A DNA stretch of 64,000 nt from Rhizobacter sp. Root1221 (GTDB taxonomy: Bacteria > Pseudomonadota > Gammaproteobacteria > Burkholderiales > Burkholderiaceae_C). The position numbers and the translations under genes are program-made. Positions within the stretch are counted from its first letter, which is position 1; each line of letters begins with the position of its first letter. The notes under the pieces are model-generated. The model saw only the letters and a program-made list of their open reading frames with translations, searched no databases and was not told where the DNA came from. Below, piece after piece: positions 45,863 through 54,061 of the stretch. The DNA is taken from positions 101,548 through 165,547 of the forward strand of contig NZ_LMDI01000003.1 in NCBI RefSeq assembly GCF_001425785.1. The letters run 5' to 3'.

Positions 45863-46854
45863 AGGCGATGCTTCTTCGCCATCTTGCTGAGGGCTCCGCG
45901 CTCCATGTTGCACAGCCGGGCGGCTTCACTGATGTTGCCGTTGGATCGTGCAAGGGCGTGCTCGACGAAGCGGCGCTCTACTTCATGCGCTGCGCGCAAC
46001 TTCTCTTTTCGCAACTCGCTGCCATCCATCGTCTTCACGTGGCAGGCACTGTCAGTCAGTGCAGAAGAGCAGTTCAGCAGGTCTGCCGCCTCGATGATCG
46101 CTCGGTCGCTTTGCAAATGACATCGCAACAACACATGCTCGAGTTCGCGCACATTCCCCGGCCACGAGTACCCGCACAGCAATTGAAGACCTGCCAGCGA
46201 AACGGACTTGAGGTTTCCCCCTTCTGAACGGGTCGCCTTCGCGAGCAAATGTGGGACCAACAGCGCGATATCGTCTGCGCGTTCGCGCAGGGGCGGCATC
46301 TCGATCGACAGGACGTCGAGCCGAAACATCAGATCAGATCGGAACTCGCCGCGGTCGACCAGTCGACGAAGATTGACGTTGGACGCGGTGATGACTCGTA
46401 CGTTCGCATGGCGGCGGTGTTCTTCGCCCACTGCACGAAACGATGCATCTTGCAGGAAGCGTAGCAAGATCACTTGGCCGCGTGGAGAGAGCGCTTCGAC
46501 TTCATCCAGAAATAGCGTTCCGCCTTCCGCTTCCCGGATCAAACCAGGGCGTGCGCGGCTGGCGTCGGTGAATGCACCTTTGGCGTGACCAAACAGTTCA
46601 CTCTCGATCAAAGCGTCGGGCAGCGCACCGCAGTTGACGGGAATGAAGGCAGCGTCGCCGCGATCGCTCAGATAGTGGGCGGCGTGGGCGGCGAACTCCT
46701 TGCCGGTGCCGGTTTCCCCAATGATCAGGATAGGAGCCTTGGAGTGCGCAAATCGACGGATCAGTGCGATCGCTCCCTGGAACGCTGGTGACGCCCCAAT
46801 CAAGTTTCTCAGGTGTATGGCATCGAGGCTCGGGTCGGCAGCGCGCATTTTCAT
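45805..46854 (-). CDS. Sigma-54-dependent transcriptional activator
   Basis: 349 residues: an AAA+ domain with Walker A G-E-T-G-T-G-K-E (46-53), the sigma-54 contact loop G-A-F-T-D-A (93-98) where most relatives have GAFTGA, Walker B G-T-L-F-L-D-E-V, and R-S-D-L-M-F-R-L-D. A C-terminal Fis-type helix-turn-helix follows (E-A-A-R-L-C-N-M-E-R-G-A-L). There is no N-terminal receiver or GAF domain, so activity is controlled through other proteins or by amount. The 237 bp upstream (to 47091) have no recognisable gene. No -24/-12 promoter was seen nearby. Confidence 0.9.
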   Translation of the reverse strand: MKMRAADPSLDAIHLRNLIGASPAFQGAIALIRRFAHSKAPILIIGETGTGKEFAAHAAHYLSDRGDAAFIPVNCGALPDALIESELFGHAKGAFTDASRARPGLIREAEGGTLFLDEVEALSPRGQVILLRFLQDASFRAVGEEHRRHANVRVITASNVNLRRLVDRGEFRSDLMFRLDVLSIEMPPLRERADDIALLVPHLLAKATRSEGGNLKSVSLAGLQLLCGYSWPGNVRELEHVLLRCHLQSDRAIIEAADLLNCSSALTDSACHVKTMDGSELRKEKLRAAHEVERRFVEHALARSNGNISEAARLCNMERGALSKMAKKHRLYESALPGAAAPRASAIAS

Positions 46855-47091
46855 TCTCTCTGGCTGGTCGCGAGATCGCCCACTGGGTGCCGCTCAAGTT
46901 CGACGGCACGCACAAACAATATGGAGCACTGTGCGATACGTCTTCGCGATCCGTGCCGAACGGGTTCTCAATCCGTGCAAGCCATTCCATAGGACGTCAT
47001 GGCGATGCTCAATGCCGCACGAGCCAGCAGATCGACAAGGCGGGTGGAGGGGAAGATTGCCAGCGCGGACGGGCCAAGCAGACGCTGACGG

Positions 47092-48069
47092 CTATTTCCC
47101 GGACATTGACCGGCACTCCGCCGGCGCGATGCCGAATGCCTGCCTGAAGGCCCGATAGAACGTGGCGATGCTGTCAAATCCGCAATCCAGCGCGATGGTC
47201 AGAACTGTCTGATGGCGGTGAACGGGGCTTTCGAGCCGTGCACGCGCCAAATCCAGGCGGCGGGACAAGATATAACGGGAGACGCTGCTCCCGCTCTGTT
47301 CGAATAGCCTGTGGAGAAGCCGCACGGAGATCCCGAGCTTTTTCGCCACGGCCCCCGGCGTGAGATCCGTGCGAACGAGACTTTCCTCGATCACTCCCTT
47401 TGCGGCCTGAAGCTGCGCCTGCCGTACCGCCTGTCGGGGATCGTGGTCGGGGACGCCATGGCCATCGGCTGCTGCGGCAGTCAGGCTCACCAGGGTCTGC
47501 AGCGCCAAGGTTTGATGCTCCGGCGAAAGATGGTGCGCTTGGGCGGCGAAGGCGTCGAAGTAGGCGGTCGTGAGGGCACCTATTCCAGATGCGGCCGAGA
47601 TTACCTGGGTTTTGATATCGTGCGGCCGGGCGAGCACCGACAGGAACATGCGCCGGGGAAGCTTCAACACGCAATGATGAAAATCCGCTCCGCCCGTTGG
47701 CGCGGTGACGAAGGCGCGATCGGCGTCCCCGAAGCACAGCGCTCCTTGTTCGGTGACGAAGTCGTCCTGGTAGTCGAAACCGAACCAGGCCTTCGCCTGC
47801 TGCCTGTAGAGAAACAGGTAGTCCCCGCTGCGGCGGGCGATATCGTGCGGCGCGCGGCGTGTGCGATGGGGGCTGGCCCGGATCTCCATCAGCGCGGCAT
47901 CGCCCATTTGCCATCCTGAGACGCTGGCGCGGAACGTCTCGCGGTTGCACTTTTCCAGTTCGGGTGACATCGGGTCGACCGCTGCGCCGATCGCCTCGCG
48001 CCAATAGTCGAAGCGCTCCTTTTGACCAGCGGCGTCCGTTGACCAATAGAAAGCAGCCGACTGTTCCAT
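47092..48069 (-). CDS. AraC-family regulator next to the contractile injection locus
   Basis: 325 residues from ATG 48069 (GGAG 8 nt upstream). The N-terminal part resembles the AraC-binding-like domain of the FeaR/NimR branch: W-x-x-A-I-G, F-R-A-S-V-S-G-W-Q-M-G-D. The C-terminal AraC domain has A-K-K-L-G-I-S-V-R-L-L-H-R-L-F-E and A-L-D-C-G-F-D-S-I-A-T-F-Y-R-A-F-R. It is divergent from the eCIS operon with 332 bp in between, making it a candidate regulator; that is by position only. Confidence 0.88.
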   Translation of the reverse strand: MEQSAAFYWSTDAAGQKERFDYWREAIGAAVDPMSPELEKCNRETFRASVSGWQMGDAALMEIRASPHRTRRAPHDIARRSGDYLFLYRQQAKAWFGFDYQDDFVTEQGALCFGDADRAFVTAPTGGADFHHCVLKLPRRMFLSVLARPHDIKTQVISAASGIGALTTAYFDAFAAQAHHLSPEHQTLALQTLVSLTAAAADGHGVPDHDPRQAVRQAQLQAAKGVIEESLVRTDLTPGAVAKKLGISVRLLHRLFEQSGSSVSRYILSRRLDLARARLESPVHRHQTVLTIALDCGFDSIATFYRAFRQAFGIAPAECRSMSGK

Positions 48070-48134
48070 GCGAATTTCTCCACGGTCAAGGGTCTGGTGC
48101 GGCAATTTTGCAGGCTACTGCCTGTTAGGGAAAC

Positions 48135-48160
48135 CCTCATCCCTAAACATAGGGATGAGG
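48135..48160. promoter_or_regulatory. 11-bp inverted repeat between AraC regulator and eCIS operon
   Basis: CCTCATCCCTA and TAGGGATGAGG are perfectly complementary around an AACA loop. The element lies 66 bp upstream of the AraC gene and 240 bp upstream of the first eCIS gene, in a 332-bp gene-free stretch (48070-48401) where I see nothing else clear. It may be an operator or a hairpin in a leader RNA. Confidence 0.6.
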
Positions 48161-48401
48161 TTGGGGCCATGGCGATATCAACCTGTGTGTTCTCGGGCTG
48201 GGCCGTGTCGCGAGCGACACATCCAAGCCCTCAGTGCGGCGGGTACCGCTGGCCAGCCAAGCAGCGTGCCTGCACGTACACACGTTGGCAGCGCCGGGCG
48301 AGAAAATCATCAATGGAATCAACGAACCAGTGGCGGATCTGCATTGGCATGGTTCGCGCTATCACTGTGGTCATGAGCATGCGCAATCCAGGCCACACGT
48401 G

Positions 48402-48650
48402 ATGACGCAAGGCGTTCACTCCATCGACGAACTCGCCGACACGATCCTTCGGTATGTCGCGTCGCGGCCCAACGCGTGCGACACGGTCGAAGGCATCTGC
48501 GACTGGTGGATTCCGCGGCAGCGCTATGTCGAAGCCAAAGGCAACGTTCTTGCGGCGCTTGAACTTCTCATTGCGCGCGGGCAAATCGCTGCGCGCAACG
48601 GTGCCGACGGTCAAGTGCAGTATCGAGCCCAACGTTCTCCAGATTCCTAG
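48402..48650 (+). CDS. Small winged-helix-like protein at the head of the eCIS locus
   Basis: 82 residues beginning M-T-Q-G-V-H-S-I-D-E-L-A. The pattern A-D-T-I-L-R-Y-V-A-S-R-P-x-A-C-D-T-V-E-G-I-x-x-W-W, then Q-R-Y-V-E-A, A-L-E-L-L-I-A-R-G-Q-I and a final D-G-Q-V-Q-Y-R is that of a winged-helix, with helices then a beta wing. I recall such a protein directly in front of sheath genes in phage-tail-like clusters. It could be a regulator or a structural accessory. The sheath start is 15 bp after its stop. Confidence 0.6.
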   Translation: MTQGVHSIDELADTILRYVASRPNACDTVEGICDWWIPRQRYVEAKGNVLAALELLIARGQIAARNGADGQVQYRAQRSPDS

Positions 48651-48665
48651 TCGAAAGGACGAACA

Positions 48666-50645
48666 ATGCCGAGTTCACTCACCTATCCAGGCGTCTACGT
48701 AGAGGAAGTGCCCAGTGGTGTGCGCACGGTCACCGGTGTAGCTACCTCGGTCACAGCATTCATCGGGCGCGCTCGGAAAGGGCCGGTCGACAAGGCCGTC
48801 GACATTACCAGCTTCGCCGATTTCGAGCGCGTGTTCGGTGGGCTGTGGCTTGACAGCGCGATGAGCTTCGCCGTTCGAGACTTCTATCTCAACGGTGGCG
48901 CGCGAGCCGTGATCGTTCGGCTGTTCCATTCGCTTCCGCAGAACGCTGTCAACGACATTGCTGCGGCGGCGGAGGAGGCGACAAACGGCAAGGACGCGAA
49001 GGCCAAAGCTGCGGAGGCGCTCAAGAAGATCACCGATGCGAATCGCTCCGCGTCCGAGGTGAGCGCAGCCAACAACGCCAATGCCCCTATTGCCCTGCTG
49101 GCCGACACGGCGGACAAGAAGGCCATCGACGCGGCTGTCGCGACGGCGCGCGCAACCTTGGCCGACTTGCCGAACGATTGCCGCGAGATCGTCGTCGTCG
49201 ATCCGACCCCGACAACTACCCCGACAACGACAACGACAACAACTCCGACTCCGACCTCCCTGAAGTTCCGGGCCCTTAGTCCGGGCCGGTGGGCGGGCTA
49301 CCTGCGCGTGCAGGTCGAAGCGGCAAGCGGGCGTGGGCTGTCGGACATCGCGAAGGACCTCAAGGTCCCGGCCGACAAGCTCTTCAACCTGACGGTGACG
49401 GATCTCGGTCCGGGCGGCGGTACGGAGACGCATCTCAACGTCACGCTGGAGAAGGGTAGCGTGCGTCGAGTCGACAAGGTGCTGGAGTCCTCTTCCACGC
49501 TGATTGCCTGGAGCGGCGACCTTGAAGATGCACACCTCCCAGATCTCAAAAAAGTGAAAGGCGACGCGCTCGCCACCGCCTATGCCGCACTGCAGGCGGC
49601 AGTGGCGGAAGACCAGAAGAAGCCCGATAAAACGGGCACGGCCGTCAAGAAGGCGAAGGATGGCGTCAAAGCGGCGCTGGACGCCGCACTCAGCAGCGTC
49701 GATGACGGCGGGTCATTGGAGTTCGGCGACTTTGTCCAACCCAACGGCGAAGCGCAGAAAAAGGGGCTGCACGCGCTGGAGCAGCTGTACACGCGAGACG
49801 GCATCTTCAACCTCATGTGCATCGCCCCCCACAACGCGTCGAAGGATGTGGAGACGAGCGTCATTGCCGTGGCCGGTGCCTACTGTGAAAAGCGCCGGGC
49901 GATGCTACTGGTGGATGCGCCCAGCACCTGGCAATCGGTGAACCAAGCCACCATCGGCTTTTCAAACCCCGACGACGACGAGGTCGGCTACCGCGGGCGA
50001 AACGCAGCGCTGTTTTTCCCGCGCCTGAGGATGCCCAACCCACTGCGCGCCAACCAGATGGAAGACTTCGCAGCCTGCGGCGCGGTGGCCGGCATCTTCG
50101 CCCGCACTGACACCCAGCGCGGCGTCTGGAAGTCGCCGGCGGGCATGGATGCGTCGTTCCTCGGCGTCAGCTCGTTCACACTGGCGCTCACTGACGACGA
50201 GAACGGTCTGCTCAACCCGCTGGGCATCAACTGCCTGCGCACGTTCCCCGTGTTCGGCCGCGTGCTATGGGGCGCGCGCACCTTGCGCGGCGCCGACGCG
50301 TTCGCCGACGAATACAAGTACACAGCCGTTCGACGCACTGCGCTCTTCATCGAGGAGAGCCTGTACCGCGCCTTGAAGTGGGTGGTGTTCGAGCCCAACG
50401 ACGAACCGCTGTGGGCACAGATTCGGCTCAACGTCGGCGCCTTCATGAACAACCTGTTCCGCCAAGGCGCCTTCCAGGGGCAGACCAAGAACGAGGCCTA
50501 TTTCGTGAACTGCAATGCGGAGACAACCACGCAGAACGACATCAACCTGGGCATTGTCAACATCAACGTTGGCTTTGCGCCGCTGAAACCAGCCGAGTTC
50601 GTCGTGATCCGGCTGCAGCAGATGACCGGCGAAATTGAAACCTGA
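48666..50645 (+). CDS. Contractile tail sheath protein of the eCIS
   Basis: 659 residues. The N terminus Y-P-G-V-Y-V-E-E-V-P-S-G-V-R-T-V-T-G-V-A-T-S is the fixed start of sheath proteins, and the C-terminal third (L-G-I-N-C-L-R-T-F-P, G-A-R-T-L, R-R-T-A-L-F-I-E-E-S-L-Y-R-A-L-K-W-V-V-F-E-P-N-D-E-P-L-W) is the sheath C-terminal domain that forms the contractile lattice. Between them is a surface-domain insertion with a charged coiled stretch and a threonine/proline linker at about residues 180-195. Only one sheath gene is present (Afp/PVC have three). It drives the inner tube by contraction. Confidence 0.96.
   Translation: MPSSLTYPGVYVEEVPSGVRTVTGVATSVTAFIGRARKGPVDKAVDITSFADFERVFGGLWLDSAMSFAVRDFYLNGGARAVIVRLFHSLPQNAVNDIAAAAEEATNGKDAKAKAAEALKKITDANRSASEVSAANNANAPIALLADTADKKAIDAAVATARATLADLPNDCREIVVVDPTPTTTPTTTTTTTPTPTSLKFRALSPGRWAGYLRVQVEAASGRGLSDIAKDLKVPADKLFNLTVTDLGPGGGTETHLNVTLEKGSVRRVDKVLESSSTLIAWSGDLEDAHLPDLKKVKGDALATAYAALQAAVAEDQKKPDKTGTAVKKAKDGVKAALDAALSSVDDGGSLEFGDFVQPNGEAQKKGLHALEQLYTRDGIFNLMCIAPHNASKDVETSVIAVAGAYCEKRRAMLLVDAPSTWQSVNQATIGFSNPDDDEVGYRGRNAALFFPRLRMPNPLRANQMEDFAACGAVAGIFARTDTQRGVWKSPAGMDASFLGVSSFTLALTDDENGLLNPLGINCLRTFPVFGRVLWGARTLRGADAFADEYKYTAVRRTALFIEESLYRALKWVVFEPNDEPLWAQIRLNVGAFMNNLFRQGAFQGQTKNEAYFVNCNAETTTQNDINLGIVNINVGFAPLKPAEFVVIRLQQMTGEIET
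49201..49258 (+). repeat. ACGACA/CCGACA microsatellite encoding a Thr-Pro linker in the sheath
   Basis: Tandem short units of the form CCGACA, ACGACA and AACTCC run through this part of the sheath gene and code for a stretch of threonine with regular prolines. The unit is a multiple of three, so copy change would alter linker length without breaking the frame. It sits in the exposed insertion domain. Confidence 0.8.
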
Positions 50646-50656
50646 AAGGAGGCGAC

Positions 50657-51172
50657 ATGGCCGAATTCACCGCCAATGCACAGCGACATGATCCGTACAA
50701 GAACTTCAAGTTCCTGGTGAAGTTCGGGACCGAGACGGTAGCCGGCATCTGCAAGGTCAGCGGTCTCAAGCGCACGACCGAGGTGATCGAGCACCGCCGC
50801 GGTGGAGACCCCAGCACCAGCTACAAGTCACCGGGACGCAACAAGTACGAAGCCATCACGCTGGAACAAGGCGTCACGCACGACAAGCAGTTCGAGCAAT
50901 GGGCCAAGAAGGTATGGAATTTCACGGGCGGGCTCGGCAAAGAAGTCTCTCTGAAGGACTTCCGCAAGGACATCACGATCGAGATCCTGAACGAGGCGGG
51001 CCAAGCCGTGTTGCGCTATCACGTGCACCGCTGCTGGGTCTCCGAGTACCAGTCATCGTCGGAGCTGGACGCCAACGCGAACGCCGTGTTGATCCAGCAC
51101 CTGAAGCTGGAAAATGAAGGCTGGGAGCGCGACGACGGCCTGCAAGAACCGACAGAGCCCACGGTGAACTAG
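50657..51172 (+). CDS. Inner tail tube protein (gp19-like)
   Basis: 171 residues with a strong AAAGGAGG ribosome-binding site 12 bp after the sheath. The tube fold is clear: D-P-Y-K-N-F-K-F-L-V-K-F-G near the start, G-L-K-R-T-T-E-V-I-E-H-R-R-G-G-D, and R-C-W-V-S-E-Y-Q-S-S-S-E-L-D-A-N-A-N-A-V. Six copies stack as a ring, forming the tube that carries cargo. One tube gene only; the Pvc7-type gene downstream supplies the adaptor. Confidence 0.95.
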   Translation: MAEFTANAQRHDPYKNFKFLVKFGTETVAGICKVSGLKRTTEVIEHRRGGDPSTSYKSPGRNKYEAITLEQGVTHDKQFEQWAKKVWNFTGGLGKEVSLKDFRKDITIEILNEAGQAVLRYHVHRCWVSEYQSSSELDANANAVLIQHLKLENEGWERDDGLQEPTEPTVN

Positions 51173-51184
51173 GCGCCGCTCGTC

Positions 51185-51919
51185 ATGCACGCACCCACAC
51201 AAGCGCAACTGCTCGACCTCTGGGACGCCGGCTCACGCGCCACGCCCTCGGGCCGCGCGGCGCTGCTACTGCAGTCCGCATGGGCGGACGCCACGGTGGC
51301 GCAGTGGCCCCTGGGCGTGGCCAATGCACGGTTGCTGGAGTTGCGTGCCGCCCTCTTCGGCCCGACCTGGGATTGCGTGGCCGACTGCCCGGCATGCGCG
51401 CAAGTCGCCGAGGTGCGGCTCGATGTCGCGGCCATGCTCACCGCTGCGCCGGGCACTGACCCAGCGCAAACGCCGGCTTGGCACACCATCGACGAGAGCC
51501 CGGCCACGCCGCGCTTTCGCTTACCCGTGCTGGCCGATCTCACGAGCGCGGCGCCGGCCGACGCATCGAGCGCAGCGCGACTTCTGCAAGCCATCGTCAC
51601 AGCGCCTGCTTTGCAGAGCAACGACGCGGCGCTTGTCGATCTGCCGCCGCACACTCGCACCGCGATCGAACAGGAGTTGCTGCGGCTGGACCCGCTGGCC
51701 GCGATCGACATCGTGATGGATTGCCCCGCCTGCGGCCACCGGTGGCGGGCGGCGGCCGACATCATCGGCATGCTGTGGGCTGATCTGTCGACCCTGGCCC
51801 AACGCCTGCTTGGCGACGTGGCTCGCCTGGCCTCGGTGTTCGGTTGGAGCGAGCAGCAGATCCTCGCGCTGTCGCCGGTGCGCCGGCAGCACTACCTCGA
51901 CATGGTGCGCGAATGGTGA
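51185..51919 (+). CDS. gp51-like baseplate assembly protein with two zinc knuckles
   Basis: 244 residues. Two cysteine pairs, C-V-A-D-C-P-A-C at about 60-70 and C-P-A-C-G-H at about 180, look like zinc knuckles. The rest is helical: A-L-L-L-Q-S-A-W, L-G-V-A-N-A-R-L-L-E-L-R-A and the late F-G-W-S-E-Q-Q-I-L-A-L-S-P-V-R-R-Q-H-Y-L-D-M-V. I recall this as the T4 gp51-like/baseplate family common in phage-tail-like particles, where it helps baseplate assembly. Its stop overlaps the next gene start. Confidence 0.7.
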   Translation: MHAPTQAQLLDLWDAGSRATPSGRAALLLQSAWADATVAQWPLGVANARLLELRAALFGPTWDCVADCPACAQVAEVRLDVAAMLTAAPGTDPAQTPAWHTIDESPATPRFRLPVLADLTSAAPADASSAARLLQAIVTAPALQSNDAALVDLPPHTRTAIEQELLRLDPLAAIDIVMDCPACGHRWRAAADIIGMLWADLSTLAQRLLGDVARLASVFGWSEQQILALSPVRRQHYLDMVREW

Positions 51920-52719
51920 CGGCACCCATCGACGCGCCATCGCCGGGCTTGGGCCTGTTCGATCGCCTGGCCGCCGGCGCGGCGGCACCGGAGATGAACG
52001 GTGCTGACCGGTCTCGGCTGCGGCCGCTGCAGCCCTATCACCTTGACTCTCCGCCCGAGGTGGGGACCGCCGAGGACGATGGTCCGCCCGACAGGGTGGC
52101 GCCTTCGTGGGCGCCGCCGATGCGCCACCCTCCCGGTACGACAGGCCAGCAGGGAACCGTCGCAACGCAGCGCATGCCCGACGGGCCTGCCGCGCACGCG
52201 ACCCGCGACGCCACTGCGCCTTCCGAGCAGCACGCGATCAGCGAAGCGAGGCCCACCCATGCGCACGACGCCACGCCGAGCGGCGTGCGCACAACGAGCA
52301 GCTCGCACGCCGTGCAGCCCAGCCAGCCCACGGCCGCTGCCCTGGCGCAAGCGCGCAGCCCGGTCGAGCAGGGCAATCGTGCGCCCGACATCTTGCCGCG
52401 CCGCTCCGCCCTCGAATCCGCCGCGCACCGCGAACCGCGTCAGGAGCCCCAGGACCGGCCGGCCATGCCGCGACCGCAAGCGTTTCCCGAACCCGCCCGC
52501 GCGGCCTTGCGAAGCCGCGACGCATCGCCGGTTTCACCGCTGCCGCGCCCGGCGCCCATGCGTGCCGAGCCGACCATCGAAATTCACATCGGCCGGATCG
52601 AGGTTCGGGCACAGACCGCGCCAAGCCCATCCGCTGCGCCAGCGCCTCGCGCAGCCGCGCCGTCGACCAGCTCACTCGCAGCGCACCTTGGCGCCCGAGG
52701 CCGGGGAGCACGCTCATGA
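51913..52719 (+). CDS. Disordered Pro/Ala-rich eCIS protein with a short conserved C-terminal strand
   Basis: 268 residues from ATG 51913, overlapping the previous stop. Most of it is low-complexity, rich in proline, alanine, arginine and serine, without predicted structure. Only a stretch near residue 225 has ordered character: E-P-T-I-E-I-H-I-G-R-I-E-V-R-A. That strand motif is, as I recall, shared by proteins at this place in other eCIS loci. I infer a flexible linker or assembly factor with one docking strand. It overlaps the DUF4255 gene by 4 bp. Confidence 0.65.
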   Translation: MVTAPIDAPSPGLGLFDRLAAGAAAPEMNGADRSRLRPLQPYHLDSPPEVGTAEDDGPPDRVAPSWAPPMRHPPGTTGQQGTVATQRMPDGPAAHATRDATAPSEQHAISEARPTHAHDATPSGVRTTSSSHAVQPSQPTAAALAQARSPVEQGNRAPDILPRRSALESAAHREPRQEPQDRPAMPRPQAFPEPARAALRSRDASPVSPLPRPAPMRAEPTIEIHIGRIEVRAQTAPSPSAAPAPRAAAPSTSSLAAHLGARGRGARS

Positions 52720-54053
52720 GCAGCCCGCTCGCCATCGCCGCGGTCACTGCCGTGCTCAAAGACCTGCTCAATGACGGCCTCATCGACAACGATCTGGCGC
52801 GCGTCGGCTCGTTCAGCGTCACCGCAGCGCCACCGGACCGCGTCACCACCGGAGAGACCGAACAGAACCGCCTCAACCTCTTCCTGTACCACGTCACGCC
52901 CAACCAGGGCTGGCGCAACGCGGCGCAGCCCTCGCGCGGCGCCAGGGGCGAACGCCTGAGCAACCCGCCGCTCGCGCTGGACCTGCACTACATGCTCACC
53001 GCCTACGGCCAAGCCGATCTCAATGCCGAGATCCTGCTCGGTTACGCGATGGAGATCATGCACAACAACGGCATCATCGGGCGCGAGTCGATACGCCGTT
53101 CGCTGAGCCCGACCAACCCGATCACGGTCGCGCTCATTCCCGATGACGGTCAGGGGCGCAACGCGATCGACCTGGCCGACCAGGTCGAGGCCATCAAGAT
53201 CACGCCGCACTACCTCAATGCCGACGAGTTGTCGCGCATGTGGACGGCGATGCAGGCCCGCTACCGCCCCACCGTCGCCTACCAGGTGTCCACGGTGCTG
53301 ATCCAGAGCAAGCGGCCAGTCGTCACGGCCTTGCCCGTGCTCCAGCGTGGCAAGGGCGATCTCGGCGTCACCAGCCAGCCCAACCTGCTGGCCCCGCGCC
53401 CGACCGTGCCCACACTCGAAGGCATCGAAGTCGTGCCGTCAGGCGGAGGCACACACGCGGCCGCCGAACTGGGTGACCGCCTCATCCTTACCGGTGTGTT
53501 GCTGAGCGGCGATGCAGTCTTCGCTGTGTTCTCCCACCCGAGGCTCGCCAAGGCCATCGAGCTGCCCGTCGATGCGAGTTCGACCGACACGCGCGTGGTC
53601 GTCGACCTGCCCGCGGTCAACGCAAATTCCGCTCCCAGCACCTGGCCAGCTTGGCTCGCCGGCCACTACACCGTGAGCCTGAAGATGCGCACGGCGGGCC
53701 AGATCGATCGTTCGACCGACGTGCAAGGGCTGGGCCTGGACATCGCGCCGCGCCTGTTCACGCCGCCGCAGCTCAGCGGCACGGGCAACACACTGGCGCT
53801 GTCCATCCGCTTCTTCCCACGGGTGTTGCCGGAGCAGCGCGTCGAAATCTTCGTCGGCACCCAGCCCTTCGCGCCGCAGCCGTTCACGCAAGAGACCGAT
53901 TCCCTCACCGCCGGCATCGCAGGCGTGGCGCCCTCCGGCGTGCCAGTGCCGGTGCTGCTGCGCGTCGACGAAATCAGCAGCCTGACCGTGCGTGACCGCT
54001 CCGCGCAGCCACCGCAGTTCGATCCCCAACAACTCATCGCCCTGCCGGCATAG
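52716..54053 (+). CDS. DUF4255 protein, Pvc16-type tail terminator/cap
   Basis: 445 residues. The N-terminal 190 residues are DUF4255/Pvc16: I-A-A-V-T-A-V-L-K-D-L-L, N-R-L-N-L-F-L-Y-H-V-T-P-N, L-S-N-P-P-L-A-L-D-L-H-Y-M-L-T-A-Y-G and E-I-L-L-G-Y-A-M. The C-terminal half is beta-rich, perhaps Ig-like, longer than the basic Pvc16. In Afp/PVC the equivalent caps the distal end of tube and sheath. The start codon overlaps the upstream stop, and the AAA gene follows after 8 bp. Confidence 0.9.
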   Translation: MSSPLAIAAVTAVLKDLLNDGLIDNDLARVGSFSVTAAPPDRVTTGETEQNRLNLFLYHVTPNQGWRNAAQPSRGARGERLSNPPLALDLHYMLTAYGQADLNAEILLGYAMEIMHNNGIIGRESIRRSLSPTNPITVALIPDDGQGRNAIDLADQVEAIKITPHYLNADELSRMWTAMQARYRPTVAYQVSTVLIQSKRPVVTALPVLQRGKGDLGVTSQPNLLAPRPTVPTLEGIEVVPSGGGTHAAAELGDRLILTGVLLSGDAVFAVFSHPRLAKAIELPVDASSTDTRVVVDLPAVNANSAPSTWPAWLAGHYTVSLKMRTAGQIDRSTDVQGLGLDIAPRLFTPPQLSGTGNTLALSIRFFPRVLPEQRVEIFVGTQPFAPQPFTQETDSLTAGIAGVAPSGVPVPVLLRVDEISSLTVRDRSAQPPQFDPQQLIALPA

Positions 54054-54061
54054 GCCCCGCC

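Noticed and set aside
46855-47091. Small genes between the sigma-54 activator and the AraC gene
   Set aside because: Frames there have arginine/serine-rich, domain-free products and no ribosome-binding site.
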